This document shows, one piece after another, positions 44,742-53,388 of a stretch of 64,000 bases of DNA. Source of the DNA: Xanthomarina maritima (GTDB lineage: Bacteria > Bacteroidota > Bacteroidia > Flavobacteriales > Flavobacteriaceae); contig NZ_VSFC01000012.1 in NCBI RefSeq assembly GCF_008084905.1, positions 274,299 through 338,298 of the forward strand, in the 5' to 3' direction. The position numbers were made by a program, and so were the translations under genes. Within the stretch, counting starts at the first letter, position 1; each line of letters opens with the position of its first letter. The notes under the pieces were generated by a model that searched no databases, had not been told where the DNA came from, and worked only from the letters and a program-made list of their open reading frames with translations.

Positions 44742-45635
44742 ATGCCAGATTTTCCAAATCTTATTCACTTTGCCATTCCTTTTTTTATAGTTTCCATGTT
44801 ATTGGAATTATATATTACTAACAAACAACATATAAAATCTTACGAAGTTAAAGACGCCTTTACTTCTATTGCAATGGGTTTAGGTAATGTGTTTTTAGGC
44901 TTTTTAAGTAAAGGACTTGTTTTGTTAGCACTTTTTTATGTGTATGAAAATTTTAGATTTTTTACTATTCCAGTAACTTGGTGGAGTTTTGTTTTACTAC
45001 TTTTTGCAGACGACATTTCATATTATTGGTTTCATAGAGTATCTCATGAATGTAGATTATTCTGGGCTTCTCATGTGGTACATCATTCTTCGAAACATTA
45101 TAATTTAAGTACTGCTTTAAGACAGACATGGTCAGGTAGTTTTTATTCATTTATCTTTTGGTTATGGTTGCCTTTATTAGGTTTTCATCCTGCCATGATT
45201 TTATTACAAATGTCTATAAGCTTGTTATACCAATTTTGGATTCATACAGAAACTATTAACAAACTACCAAGATGGTTTGAAGCTGTAATGAATACACCTT
45301 CTCATCACAGAGTACATCATGGAAGTAATCCTATATATTTAGATAGAAATCACGCAGGAATTTTTATAATTTGGGATAAGCTATTTGGAACTTTTCAACC
45401 TGAGCTTAAAGACGAAAAAGTAGTTTATGGTTTAGTAACAAACATAAATACTTACAATCCTGTTAAAGTTGCATTTATTGAATGGTACTACATGTTTAAA
45501 GATACATTTTCTGGAAAAAAATCTTTTGGAAATAGATTAAAATATTTAATTAAACCTCCAGGCTGGAAACATGATGGTACTGGAAAAATTAGTGATGATT
45601 TACGAACCGATTGGTTGAAAAAGCATGAATTATGA
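44742..45635 (+). CDS. Sterol desaturase/fatty acid hydroxylase family protein
   Basis: A 297-residue membrane di-iron enzyme. The eight-histidine signature is present: WFHRVSHE, SHVVHHSSKHYN and, towards the C-terminus, HHRVHHGSNPIYLDRNHAG. Four or so membrane helices flank these boxes. Family members hydroxylate or desaturate lipid chains. The start is taken as ATG 44742 (MPDFPNLIHF); a TTG two codons earlier is the alternative. Its stop overlaps the start of the SDR gene by 4 nt (ATGA), so the two are a lipid-modifying pair. The substrate is unknown; a long-chain lipid, perhaps a sulfonolipid or ornithine lipid, is conceivable. Confidence 0.88.
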   Translation: MPDFPNLIHFAIPFFIVSMLLELYITNKQHIKSYEVKDAFTSIAMGLGNVFLGFLSKGLVLLALFYVYENFRFFTIPVTWWSFVLLLFADDISYYWFHRVSHECRLFWASHVVHHSSKHYNLSTALRQTWSGSFYSFIFWLWLPLLGFHPAMILLQMSISLLYQFWIHTETINKLPRWFEAVMNTPSHHRVHHGSNPIYLDRNHAGIFIIWDKLFGTFQPELKDEKVVYGLVTNINTYNPVKVAFIEWYYMFKDTFSGKKSFGNRLKYLIKPPGWKHDGTGKISDDLRTDWLKKHEL

Positions 45636-46423
45636 CCTTTAAAAACAAAGTCGTATGGATTACAGGAGCCTCTAGTGGAATTGGTAAAGGTTTAGCATTA
45701 GAACTGTCTAAATTAAATTGTAAACTTATACTTTCAGCTAGAAACACGCAAACCCTAATTGAGGTAAAAAATGCATGTGGGAATTCTGAAAACATTAAAA
45801 TACTTCCATTCGATTTGGCTCATTATGCAAATATGAAACTTGTTGTAGAAGATGCATTAAAACTTTTTGGAAGAGTAGATATTTTAATAAATAATGGAGG
45901 AATAAGTCAGCGTTCACCAATTATTGAAACATCCATTGATGTAGATAAGAAACTAATGGAAATAGACTATTTAGGGACTATTGCTTTAAGCAAAGCGCTT
46001 TTACCTCATTTTGTTGCTAATCAAACTGGCCACTATGTTGTAGTTTCAAGTATTATGGGAAAATTTAGTTCACCATTACGTTCTGCTTATTGTGGAGCTA
46101 AACATGCTTTACATGGATTTTTTGATGCGTTACGTTTAGAACATGATAAAGACCAACTTAAAGTTACTATGATTTGTCCTGGATTTGTAAATACAGATGT
46201 TGCAAGAAATGCTTTAATTGCAGATGGTAGCAAACAAGGTTACCAAGATGAGATGACAGAAAATGGTTTGGATGTAGATGTATTTGTAAAACGTATGCTT
46301 AAAGCCATAAGAAAAGAAAAATATGAAGCTTATATTGGAAAATTTGAGGCTTTTGGCGTTTATATAAAACGCTTTTTTCCTAAACTACTTCATAAATTAG
46401 TCTTAAGAAGTAAAGTTAATTAG
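45632..46423 (+). CDS. Short-chain dehydrogenase/reductase
   Basis: A 263-residue classical SDR. The NAD(P) site is VWITGASSGIGKGLALEL, the structural motif is LINNGGISQR, the catalytic Ser is in VVVSSIMGKFSSP and the Tyr-x-x-x-Lys is SAYCGAKHALHGFF. The SARNTQ segment after the second strand suggests NADPH use. It resembles the lipid-oriented DHRS7-like SDRs. It is translationally coupled to the sterol-desaturase-type gene, so a joint lipid substrate is likely. A 3-ketolipid reductase role (as needed after the alpha-oxoamine synthase) is one option, but nothing in the sequence proves it. Confidence 0.9.
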   Translation: MTFKNKVVWITGASSGIGKGLALELSKLNCKLILSARNTQTLIEVKNACGNSENIKILPFDLAHYANMKLVVEDALKLFGRVDILINNGGISQRSPIIETSIDVDKKLMEIDYLGTIALSKALLPHFVANQTGHYVVVSSIMGKFSSPLRSAYCGAKHALHGFFDALRLEHDKDQLKVTMICPGFVNTDVARNALIADGSKQGYQDEMTENGLDVDVFVKRMLKAIRKEKYEAYIGKFEAFGVYIKRFFPKLLHKLVLRSKVN

Positions 46424-46865
46424 CCTCGTTTCTTTCTGCATAATTTTTAAAATTTACCAGCCATTTTTTTACTTGTTTTTTAAACATGCTAGGAAAAAGA
46501 TATGCTAATGCTTTTGGAACAAAACCTCTAAATGCTGTATAATTTATTTCTGAAATATATTTCGTTGTATTATCATCTATGGATTCAAATCGGCAAAGCA
46601 TGGTATTATCCATATGCTTATGGTGGTAATTTGCAAAAAAAGAATCTGGCAAGTTATTTTCAAGGATGGTTTCAGTTATAACCATTTGGTTTTTACCCAT
46701 TTTATAAATCATTTTAGATTTAGCTTCATTATGTCCTTCTGTCCCTTCTAATAATTCTTTACTAATAAATCCATCTTGATATTCCTTTAAATACTTAGGA
46801 TTAACAAACAACTCTGCTACTTTATCTTTTGGTTTGTAAATTTCAATGGTACAGGTAAATTTCAT
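46416..46865 (-). CDS. SRPBCC (START/Bet v1-like) family protein
   Basis: A 149-residue protein of the polyketide cyclase/START-like helix-grip fold. The N-terminus MKFTCTIEIYKPKDKVAELFVNPKYLKEYQDG is the usual first strand and helices, and the end has a long amphipathic helix with FKKQVKKWLVNFKNYAERN. Such proteins bind hydrophobic ligands. I start at ATG 46865; the in-frame ATG at 46898 would overlap the upstream hydrolase gene. The last 8 nt overlap the convergent SDR gene. The ligand is unknown. Confidence 0.85.
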   Translation of the reverse strand: MKFTCTIEIYKPKDKVAELFVNPKYLKEYQDGFISKELLEGTEGHNEAKSKMIYKMGKNQMVITETILENNLPDSFFANYHHKHMDNTMLCRFESIDDNTTKYISEINYTAFRGFVPKALAYLFPSMFKKQVKKWLVNFKNYAERNEAN

Positions 46866-46875
46866 GTTTATAAAA

Positions 46876-47553
46876 TTACAGCTCAATACTCTCTCCAATT
46901 TCTAAAAGCATTAAATCTTTATTTTTATCAAAGAATTTTCTTTTAGCTTCTTCATGATCAATTTCTATATAACCAAAAGTATCGAAATGATAGCCTAAAA
47001 TCTTATCGCATTGAACAAAATCACTAGCCAAAATAGCATCATCTATTCCCATTGTAAAATTATCTCCAATAGGTAAAATAGCAAGATCTAATCTAATTTG
47101 AAGTGGAATAAGTTTCATATCCATAGTAAGTGCAGTATCTCCAGCAATATAAATATTCTTGTGTTCACCTTCAATTACAAAACCACCCGGTTGACCTCCA
47201 TAACTACCATCTGAGAATGATGATGTATGAATGGCATTTACATATTTTACATTTCCAAATTCAAAATCCCAACTTCCACCATGATTCATTGGGTGACCTT
47301 CAAAGCCTTTATTTTGAAAATGAGTTACAACCTCGTAATTAGAAACTATAACAGCATCAGTTCTTTTAGCAATAGCATCAACATCTAAAATATGATCTTG
47401 ATGCGCATGAGTTAGCAAAATATAATCTGCTTTTAAAGTATGAATATCAATGTGGGAAGCCTTCTCATTTGCCGAAATAAAAGGGTCTACCAGAATATGA
47501 ACATCGTTAACCTCTATTCCTATACAAGCATGACCGTAAAAAGTAATTTTCAT
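46876..47553 (-). CDS. UPF0173-type metal-dependent hydrolase (MBL fold)
   Basis: A 225-residue metallo-beta-lactamase-fold protein, cytoplasmic. The start MKITFYGHACIGIEVNDVHILVDPFI is typical of the UPF0173/UlaG-like group. The metal motif THAHQDH is complete, with further ligands in MNHGGSW, YIAGDTALTMDM and GYHFDTF. I start at 47553 because an in-frame ATG at 47598 lies within the terminator hairpin. The reaction is unknown for this group. It is 10 nt upstream of the SRPBCC gene and about 190 nt downstream of menA beyond a terminator. Confidence 0.9.
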   Translation of the reverse strand: MKITFYGHACIGIEVNDVHILVDPFISANEKASHIDIHTLKADYILLTHAHQDHILDVDAIAKRTDAVIVSNYEVVTHFQNKGFEGHPMNHGGSWDFEFGNVKYVNAIHTSSFSDGSYGGQPGGFVIEGEHKNIYIAGDTALTMDMKLIPLQIRLDLAILPIGDNFTMGIDDAILASDFVQCDKILGYHFDTFGYIEIDHEEAKRKFFDKNKDLMLLEIGESIEL

Positions 47554-47584
47554 GTGAAATATTTTTAAACATTGGAATTTACAA

Positions 47585-47623
47585 AAAAACTCAAACAAAT
47601 TACATGAATTCGCTTGAGTTTTT
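47585..47623 (-). terminator. Terminator after menA
   Basis: AAAAACTCAA (47585-47594) pairs with TTGAGTTTTT (47614-47623) around a 19-nt loop; the minus strand ends in a T-run. A second hairpin (47637-47644 with 47650-47657, TGAAGCAT/ATGCTTCA) lies just before it. Confidence 0.65.
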
Positions 47624-47745
47624 CAATCCCCAAATATGAAGCATTTGAGATGCTTCAATTATTGATAATAACCTACCAACAAGATAAATATATGACTTAT
47701 TTGTTTGAAGTACAAGTGTTTAGATAACTTTAACAATTAAGATAT

Positions 47746-48651
47746 TTATATCAAATGCCCAATAGCTAATAAAACACTAAGCAAAAATGTAGTTAATGCT
47801 ATTTTTTTTAGCTCTGGATCTAATAACCTAGGTTCTTTGTTTTTATAAACTGTAACAAGATGTCTTAGTAAAGGAATATAAGCAATAAAATAAATAAGAT
47901 TAAAAATAGAAGTGTAATATAGAATACCAAATAATACAGATAATACAATTGCTGAAATGATTAAAAAATAATGATAAATCTTTCCTTTTTCAAAACCCAT
48001 TTTAACAACAAGTGTATTTTTATTTGCCTTCCTATCAGAATTTATATCACGTAAATTATTTAAGTTTAAAACAGCTACACTTAACAGTCCTAAAGTACAA
48101 GCTGGTAAAATTGTAATATGATCAATTTGTCTTGAAAATAAAATATATCCACCAACAACACTAACAAACCCAAAGAAGACAAATACAAAAACATCCCCAA
48201 GACCTTTGTAACCATAGGCATTATTTCCAATAGTATATTTTATAGCAGCATAAATAGATAGTAAGCCTAAGCCAAAAAATAACATGGCTAACCAAAAACT
48301 ATTTCTTCCAAATGCAGCTAGAATTAAAAAAAATGCAAGACCAATAGAAATTAGAATATTAACTTTAATAGCTTCGTACATACTATCTGGTGAAATTTTA
48401 CCACTTTGTAATGCACGTTCTGGTCCAACTCTATCAATACTGTCTGTACCTTTAATTCCATCACCATAATCATTAGCTATATTGGATAGTATTTGAAGAC
48501 TTAAAGTCGTTAAAATAGCTAAAGCAAATACCAGCCAATTAAAAAAGCCATTGTATTCTGCAAGACTTCCTGCAATAATTATTCCTGATATAGATAAGGG
48601 CAATGTTCTTAATCTAAAAGCAGATAACCATGTTTCAAAATTTTTTGGCAT
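47746..48651 (-). CDS. menA: 1,4-Dihydroxy-2-naphthoate polyprenyltransferase
   Basis: A 301-residue UbiA-superfamily membrane enzyme with eight to nine helices that prenylates DHNA to demethylmenaquinone. The first aspartate-rich motif is in NIANDYGDGIKGTDSIDRVGP, the second is in LNNLRDINSDRKANK. The N-terminus FRLRTLPLSISGIIIAG is typical. It acts in the inner membrane after MenI. The gene follows menB by 22 nt and is the last men gene of this cluster, ending at a hairpin terminator. Confidence 0.94.
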   Translation of the reverse strand: MPKNFETWLSAFRLRTLPLSISGIIIAGSLAEYNGFFNWLVFALAILTTLSLQILSNIANDYGDGIKGTDSIDRVGPERALQSGKISPDSMYEAIKVNILISIGLAFFLILAAFGRNSFWLAMLFFGLGLLSIYAAIKYTIGNNAYGYKGLGDVFVFVFFGFVSVVGGYILFSRQIDHITILPACTLGLLSVAVLNLNNLRDINSDRKANKNTLVVKMGFEKGKIYHYFLIISAIVLSVLFGILYYTSIFNLIYFIAYIPLLRHLVTVYKNKEPRLLDPELKKIALTTFLLSVLLAIGHLI

Positions 48652-48673
48652 AAATACGTTTTAAACTATAGAT

Positions 48674-49513
48674 TTAAGGAATCCATTTTTTTGGAAAATT
48701 AGGCTTACGCTTTTCTAGAAAAGCATCACGACCTTCTTTAGCTTCTTCGGTCATGTAGGCTAACCGTGTAGCTTCACCAGCAAAAACTTGTTGACCAACC
48801 ATGCCGTCGTCTGTTAAATTCATAGCAAATTTTAACATCTTAATAGAAGTAGGTGATTTTGCTAAAATTTCCTGAGCCCATTGATATGCAGTTTCTTCAA
48901 GAGCGCCATGAGGAATAACTGCATTAACCATACCCATTTCGAAAGCTTCTTGAGCTGTATAATTTCTTCCTAAGAAAAAGATTTCACGAGCTTTTTTCTG
49001 TCCAACCATTTTAGCTAAGTAAGCCGAACCATAACCACCATCAAAACTGGTAACATCAGCATCTGTTTGCTTAAAAATAGCATGTTCTTTACTGGCAAGC
49101 GTTAAGTCGCAAACCACATGTAAACTATGGCCTCCACCAACAGCCCAACCAGGAACTACAGCAATAACTGCTTTTGGCATAAACCTGATAAGACGTTGAA
49201 CTTCCAGAATATTTAATCTATGGTAACCATCATCTCCAACATACCCTTGATGACCTCTAGCTTTTTGGTCTCCTCCAGAACAAAACGAATAAACACCATC
49301 TTTTGTTGAAGGTCCTTCAGCAGAAAGTAATACTACTCCAATGTTTACATCTTCGCCAGCATCATAAAAAGCATCGTATAATTCTTTGGTTGTTTTTGGT
49401 CTAAAAGCATTTCTAACATTTGGCCTGTTAAAGGCTATTCTAGCTACTCCATCACATTTTTTATAGGTAATGTCTTCGTATTCTTTAGCCGTTTTCCAGT
49501 TTATTTCACTCAT
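48674..49513 (-). CDS. menB: 1,4-Dihydroxy-2-naphthoyl-CoA synthase
   Basis: A 279-residue crotonase-fold enzyme that cyclises o-succinylbenzoyl-CoA. Motifs: FNRPNVRNAFRPKTTKEL, the oxyanion-hole FCSGGDQKARGH and GWAVGGGHSLHVVCDL, and QTDADVTSFDGGYGSAYLA. In that segment the aspartate (QTDAD) marks the bicarbonate-independent type of MenB, where the E. coli enzyme has glycine and needs bicarbonate. I start at ATG 49513 (MSEINW); an ATG two codons earlier is possible. It lies between cvfB and menA in the same direction. Confidence 0.95.
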   Translation of the reverse strand: MSEINWKTAKEYEDITYKKCDGVARIAFNRPNVRNAFRPKTTKELYDAFYDAGEDVNIGVVLLSAEGPSTKDGVYSFCSGGDQKARGHQGYVGDDGYHRLNILEVQRLIRFMPKAVIAVVPGWAVGGGHSLHVVCDLTLASKEHAIFKQTDADVTSFDGGYGSAYLAKMVGQKKAREIFFLGRNYTAQEAFEMGMVNAVIPHGALEETAYQWAQEILAKSPTSIKMLKFAMNLTDDGMVGQQVFAGEATRLAYMTEEAKEGRDAFLEKRKPNFPKKWIP

Positions 49514-49566
49514 ATACATTTTCCTTTAATAGGATATTTAGTTTTTCAATTTAAAAAATAAATCTA

Positions 49567-50397
49567 CTAAATTAAATATATTCCATCTTCTTTAATTTCA
49601 ATTAATTTTTGCTTGTATAAAGTACCAACAGCTTTCTTAAAGCTCTTTTTACTCATTTGAAGAATGGTTTTAATATCTTCAGGATCAGACTTATCAGTCA
49701 GGTTTAAATAGCCTCTATTATCACGTAATTCAACCATTATAGCATCTGCATTTGGTTCAATATTTCTATAACCTATTTGTCCTAAAACAATATCAATTTT
49801 ATTATCTGGTCTTATTTTCTTGACATATCCTTTTAAACGATCTCCTACACTAAGATCTTGAAAGATTTCGTCTTTAAAAATAAGGCCTAAATGTTTTTTA
49901 TTAATTATTACATTCATACCAATATCTGAAGGATGAGATACAATTAAATCTACTTTATCAAAGGGATTAATAGTAAGTTCTTTATTATCTAAAAACTGAT
50001 TGGTTTTGCTGGAAGCTACTAATCTATTGCTTTTTTCATCTAAAAAACAATACACAAAATACCAGCCTCCTTTTTTCATTTTAAATGCTTGTTCTCTAAA
50101 TGGGCAGAATAATTCTTTGACCATTCCCCAATCTAAAAAAGCACCATGTTCTGTTACAGCATTGCATCTTAAAAGAGCAAAATCTCCTTTTTTAATATAA
50201 GGTTTGTCTGTAACTGCTACTAAACGTTCTTCGTTATCTAAATAAACAAAGACTTCTATTTTTTCCCATATTTGAAAAGTTTCTGGAACATATCTATTTG
50301 GTAATAACACTTCATTTCCTTCATCATCTGCTAAATATAAGCCTTGTTCCGATTCGCGAAGTATTTCTAAAGTATTGTATTCTCCTAGATGTATCAT
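49567..50397 (-). CDS. CvfB-like S1-domain RNA-binding protein
   Basis: A 276-residue protein of the CvfB/YitL group, with tandem S1-like OB folds and a C-terminal winged-helix. Visible parts: the N-terminal IHLGEYNTLEILRESEQGLYLADDEGNEVLLPNRYVP, the S1-type GAFLDWGMVKELFCPFREQ, a later YVKKIRPDNKIDIVLG segment, and the end PEDIKTILQMSKKSFKKAVGTLYKQKLI. In Staphylococcus CvfB affects RNA turnover and virulence; its role here is unknown. It sits inside the men cluster but has its own promoter element, which is so close that the mRNA may be leaderless. Confidence 0.88.
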   Translation of the reverse strand: MIHLGEYNTLEILRESEQGLYLADDEGNEVLLPNRYVPETFQIWEKIEVFVYLDNEERLVAVTDKPYIKKGDFALLRCNAVTEHGAFLDWGMVKELFCPFREQAFKMKKGGWYFVYCFLDEKSNRLVASSKTNQFLDNKELTINPFDKVDLIVSHPSDIGMNVIINKKHLGLIFKDEIFQDLSVGDRLKGYVKKIRPDNKIDIVLGQIGYRNIEPNADAIMVELRDNRGYLNLTDKSDPEDIKTILQMSKKSFKKAVGTLYKQKLIEIKEDGIYLI

Positions 50398-50401
50398 GCT
50401 A

Positions 50402-50409
50402 CAAAGGTA
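50402..50409 (-). promoter_or_regulatory. Promoter -7 element immediately before the cvfB-like start codon
   Basis: On the minus strand TACCTTTG is followed by only four bases (TAGC) before the ATG at 50397. Transcription would start at or within a few bases of the start codon, so the message is expected to be leaderless or nearly so. Confidence 0.5.
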
Positions 50410-50455
50410 GTAATATTAGTTTTGAGATGTAAAAAATAAAATGACAGATTTAGAT

Positions 50456-52216
50456 TTACTTTATAAACTTAAAATAATCCAACAACACCTGATCGTTAAG
50501 AGTTCTAGGTGTGAATATTTCCAACAATTTAGGTTGATTAGATTCTGTGTAAAGAGTTTTCAATTGTGCTTTCAATTGTCTTTCGTTAGTTGCTGTAGCA
50601 TAATCAAAATCGAACATTTTGCATAAATGTTTTGCATCTAAATTATGTGTGGTTTCAAAAAATGTTTCAAATTTTTTGCTGTTTTTACTTCCTGGAAGAA
50701 TTCTAAAAATACCTCCTCCTTGATTATTGATAAGGATGATTCTAAAATTATTTGGAATGAAATTATTCCACAACGCATTACTATCGTAAAAGAAACTTAA
50801 ATCACCTGTAATTAGTGTGGTTTGTTTTTTACTAGCTTTGGCACAACCAATAGCTGTACTGGTACTACCATCGATTCCACTTGTACCACGATTACAAAAA
50901 ACTTGTATGGTTTTCTTTAAGTCGAATAATTGCGCATATCTAACAGCTGAGCTATTTCCTAATTGTAAAATACCTTGTTCTGGTAAGGCTTTTAAAACCG
51001 AATCGAAAACTTTAAAATCTGAAAAAGGTATTTCAGCTAAATATTCTTGATGTTTTTCGTTTCTAGCTACTTTTACATCACTCCAATGTGGTTTATAATC
51101 GCTTTTTACAAAATGAGTTAATTTTGGTAACAACGAATTAAAAAATTGATTTGGAGTGGCTTCAATATGTTTATCTAAACAGAAAAAAGTATCGTTAGCA
51201 TTTTTTTTATCAATATGCCAATGGTGTTTAGGTTGAAACTTTCTTAGAAATCCTTTTATCTTTTTTGATACGACTAAACCTCCAAAAGTCACTAAAACAT
51301 CTGGTTGTAATTGCTCAAATTCTTCATCTGTCAATGGAGCAATCATTTTATCTATACTATTAAAAAAGTGCTTATTATGAACATTAGAAGTGGTTTCTGT
51401 AAAAACAATAACACTATTATCTTTAGCTAATTCGTCTAATATATGCTGATCAATTTTATTTGGTGGATTAGCTCCAATTAAAATCATTTTTTTAGAATAG
51501 CTGTTCCAATCATCATAACATTCCTGAATAAAGAAATCGTCAATTTTCTTTTTTCTAACTTCAATATCAATGACTTTAGGTTTTACTTCAAGTTTATCTG
51601 TGGTCTCATATAAAGGTTCTTCAAAAGGAATATTGATATGTACTGGTCCATTTAGCGAAATAGACTTATTTAAAGCTGTATTAATTTTAGTTTCATTTTC
51701 TTCGTCTAGTTCCTGCTTTACACCTAAAATACGTTCCAATTTATTTTCAATGGATTTAATAATAGCAGGCTCTCCTTCGTTTGTGCTTTTTGGTCCAGAT
51801 TCATAATTTAACTTCAAATTAGCCGAATTAAGTATATGATTTGCAAACACATCTTTCTGATTTATGGTTTGTCCATCACCAATTCCAATTAAATATCTAG
51901 GTCTATCGGCAGAAAGAACTACCAAAGGAATATCGCTATAAAAAGCTTCTGCAATGGCAGGATAATAATTAAGAAGTGCAGAGCCAGAGGTGCAAACAAG
52001 AGCTACTGAACTTTCAATTTGTTGCGCTATACCTAGTGCAAAAAAACCAGCACAACGTTCGTCTACAATGCTATAGCATGTAAAAAAAGGATCATTAGTG
52101 AAACCAATGGTTAAAGGTGCATTTCTACTTCCAGGAGAAATAACAATGTGTTTAATATTTTTGGCTTTACATAACTGAATAACAGTTTGAGCTAGAGGGT
52201 TTTTTGGATATAGCAT
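50456..52216 (-). CDS. menD: SEPHCHC synthase
   Basis: A 586-residue thiamine-diphosphate enzyme that joins 2-oxoglutarate to isochorismate in menaquinone synthesis. The N-terminal domain has VISPGSRNAPLTIGF and YSIVDERCAGFFALG with the cofactor-activating glutamate; the pyrophosphate region is RGTSGIDGSTSTAIGCAKASKKQTTLITGDLSFFYDSNAL; LINNQGGGIFRILPGS follows. It acts directly after MenF, whose gene ends 50 nt upstream, and before cvfB on the same strand. Confidence 0.95.
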   Translation of the reverse strand: MLYPKNPLAQTVIQLCKAKNIKHIVISPGSRNAPLTIGFTNDPFFTCYSIVDERCAGFFALGIAQQIESSVALVCTSGSALLNYYPAIAEAFYSDIPLVVLSADRPRYLIGIGDGQTINQKDVFANHILNSANLKLNYESGPKSTNEGEPAIIKSIENKLERILGVKQELDEENETKINTALNKSISLNGPVHINIPFEEPLYETTDKLEVKPKVIDIEVRKKKIDDFFIQECYDDWNSYSKKMILIGANPPNKIDQHILDELAKDNSVIVFTETTSNVHNKHFFNSIDKMIAPLTDEEFEQLQPDVLVTFGGLVVSKKIKGFLRKFQPKHHWHIDKKNANDTFFCLDKHIEATPNQFFNSLLPKLTHFVKSDYKPHWSDVKVARNEKHQEYLAEIPFSDFKVFDSVLKALPEQGILQLGNSSAVRYAQLFDLKKTIQVFCNRGTSGIDGSTSTAIGCAKASKKQTTLITGDLSFFYDSNALWNNFIPNNFRIILINNQGGGIFRILPGSKNSKKFETFFETTHNLDAKHLCKMFDFDYATATNERQLKAQLKTLYTESNQPKLLEIFTPRTLNDQVLLDYFKFIK

Positions 52217-52266
52217 TTAAGAAAAAATCTAGCTGTAAATGTAGTAAATAGCTTTACGAAATAAAA

Positions 52267-53388
52267 TTATTGCAAAACCTTTTTCATGACTTCTGCTTTT
52301 ACAACTGTTTCTTGCCATTCTGCTTCTGGAATAGAATCTTTTGTTATTCCTCCACCAACATAAATAAGAGCTTTTTTTTCAATAATTTGCATGCATCGAA
52401 GGTTTACAAATAAATTAGATATGTGTTTTACTGAAGCATAAGCATTGTTTTCAACATTACGTCTGTTTGTATTTCTAGTAGTTTTTTCTTGAAAATTTAA
52501 TTCGCCTAAAAAGCCAGTGTAATATTCTCTATTATAATTTTCATTGTTTATTATAAATTGCTTCGTACTTTCTTTTGGTAAGCCACAAACAGCTGGAGTT
52601 GGATGAAGTACTTTAATTACTTGTTTTAAGTTTAAAAGATTAAGGTCTAAAATTCCTTTAATGGTTGTTTTTAAATGAAGAACGTTTCCTGCTTTAATTG
52701 TTTCAATATTAGAAATTGTTAAGTTTTTAACTGAAGTTTTTAAACTATCAACAATAAAATCTGTTACAAATTGTTGCTCTTCTTTTTCTTTGTCTTGCCA
52801 ATTTACATCTAGTGTTCCTTCAAATTTTTGTGTTCCAGCTAAAGCCATCGTTTTAAATCGTGAACCTTCTATTTTAATTAAGGTTTCTGGTGTTGCTCCA
52901 AGCCATAAGCCTATCTTTGGATGATACCAACAATACACAAAGGCTGTTGGGTATTTCTGTAATAGTTTTTTAAAAACATTTATACAATCTATTTCTGTAA
53001 GTTTTATTTTTTCGCATCTTGATAAGACTACTTTCTGAAATTGTTTTTCTTTTATTCCATCAATCCCTTTTTGAACTAATTCAATATGTTTTTCTTTATT
53101 TTTAATTTTATCATCACTCTCTAAATAAGATGTCTCGACAACGCTCGACATGACAAAGTCTTCTTGTAATAAACTAGAAATATTTAAAGGAATTAAAACA
53201 ACTTCTTTATTAGTATCAAAAGGAGCAAAAACAAAACCTTTTTCAGAATAATCTTTAACAATATGAACTTCGTCTGTATTTTGAAGCAAAACTTTAACCA
53301 AAGTGTCATTTGGTTTTCTATAAACTACAAAGGGTAGTTTATTGTTTAATTGTTGTTGAATTTGATTAAAAAAATTTTCAGAAATCAT
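52267..53388 (-). CDS. menF: Isochorismate synthase
   Basis: A 373-residue chorismate-binding enzyme that isomerises chorismate to isochorismate. The fold is the anthranilate synthase component I/isochorismate synthase type: KQFQKVVLSRCEKIKL, FVYCWYHPKIGLWLGATPETLIK, TMALAGTQKFEG, HPTPAVCGLPKE, YYTGFLGELNF and IYVGGGITKDSIPEAEWQET. Its ATG shares one base with the stop of the thioesterase gene. The next gene, menD, uses its product, so menaquinone rather than siderophore synthesis is the likely fate. Confidence 0.93.
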   Translation of the reverse strand: MISENFFNQIQQQLNNKLPFVVYRKPNDTLVKVLLQNTDEVHIVKDYSEKGFVFAPFDTNKEVVLIPLNISSLLQEDFVMSSVVETSYLESDDKIKNKEKHIELVQKGIDGIKEKQFQKVVLSRCEKIKLTEIDCINVFKKLLQKYPTAFVYCWYHPKIGLWLGATPETLIKIEGSRFKTMALAGTQKFEGTLDVNWQDKEKEEQQFVTDFIVDSLKTSVKNLTISNIETIKAGNVLHLKTTIKGILDLNLLNLKQVIKVLHPTPAVCGLPKESTKQFIINNENYNREYYTGFLGELNFQEKTTRNTNRRNVENNAYASVKHISNLFVNLRCMQIIEKKALIYVGGGITKDSIPEAEWQETVVKAEVMKKVLQ

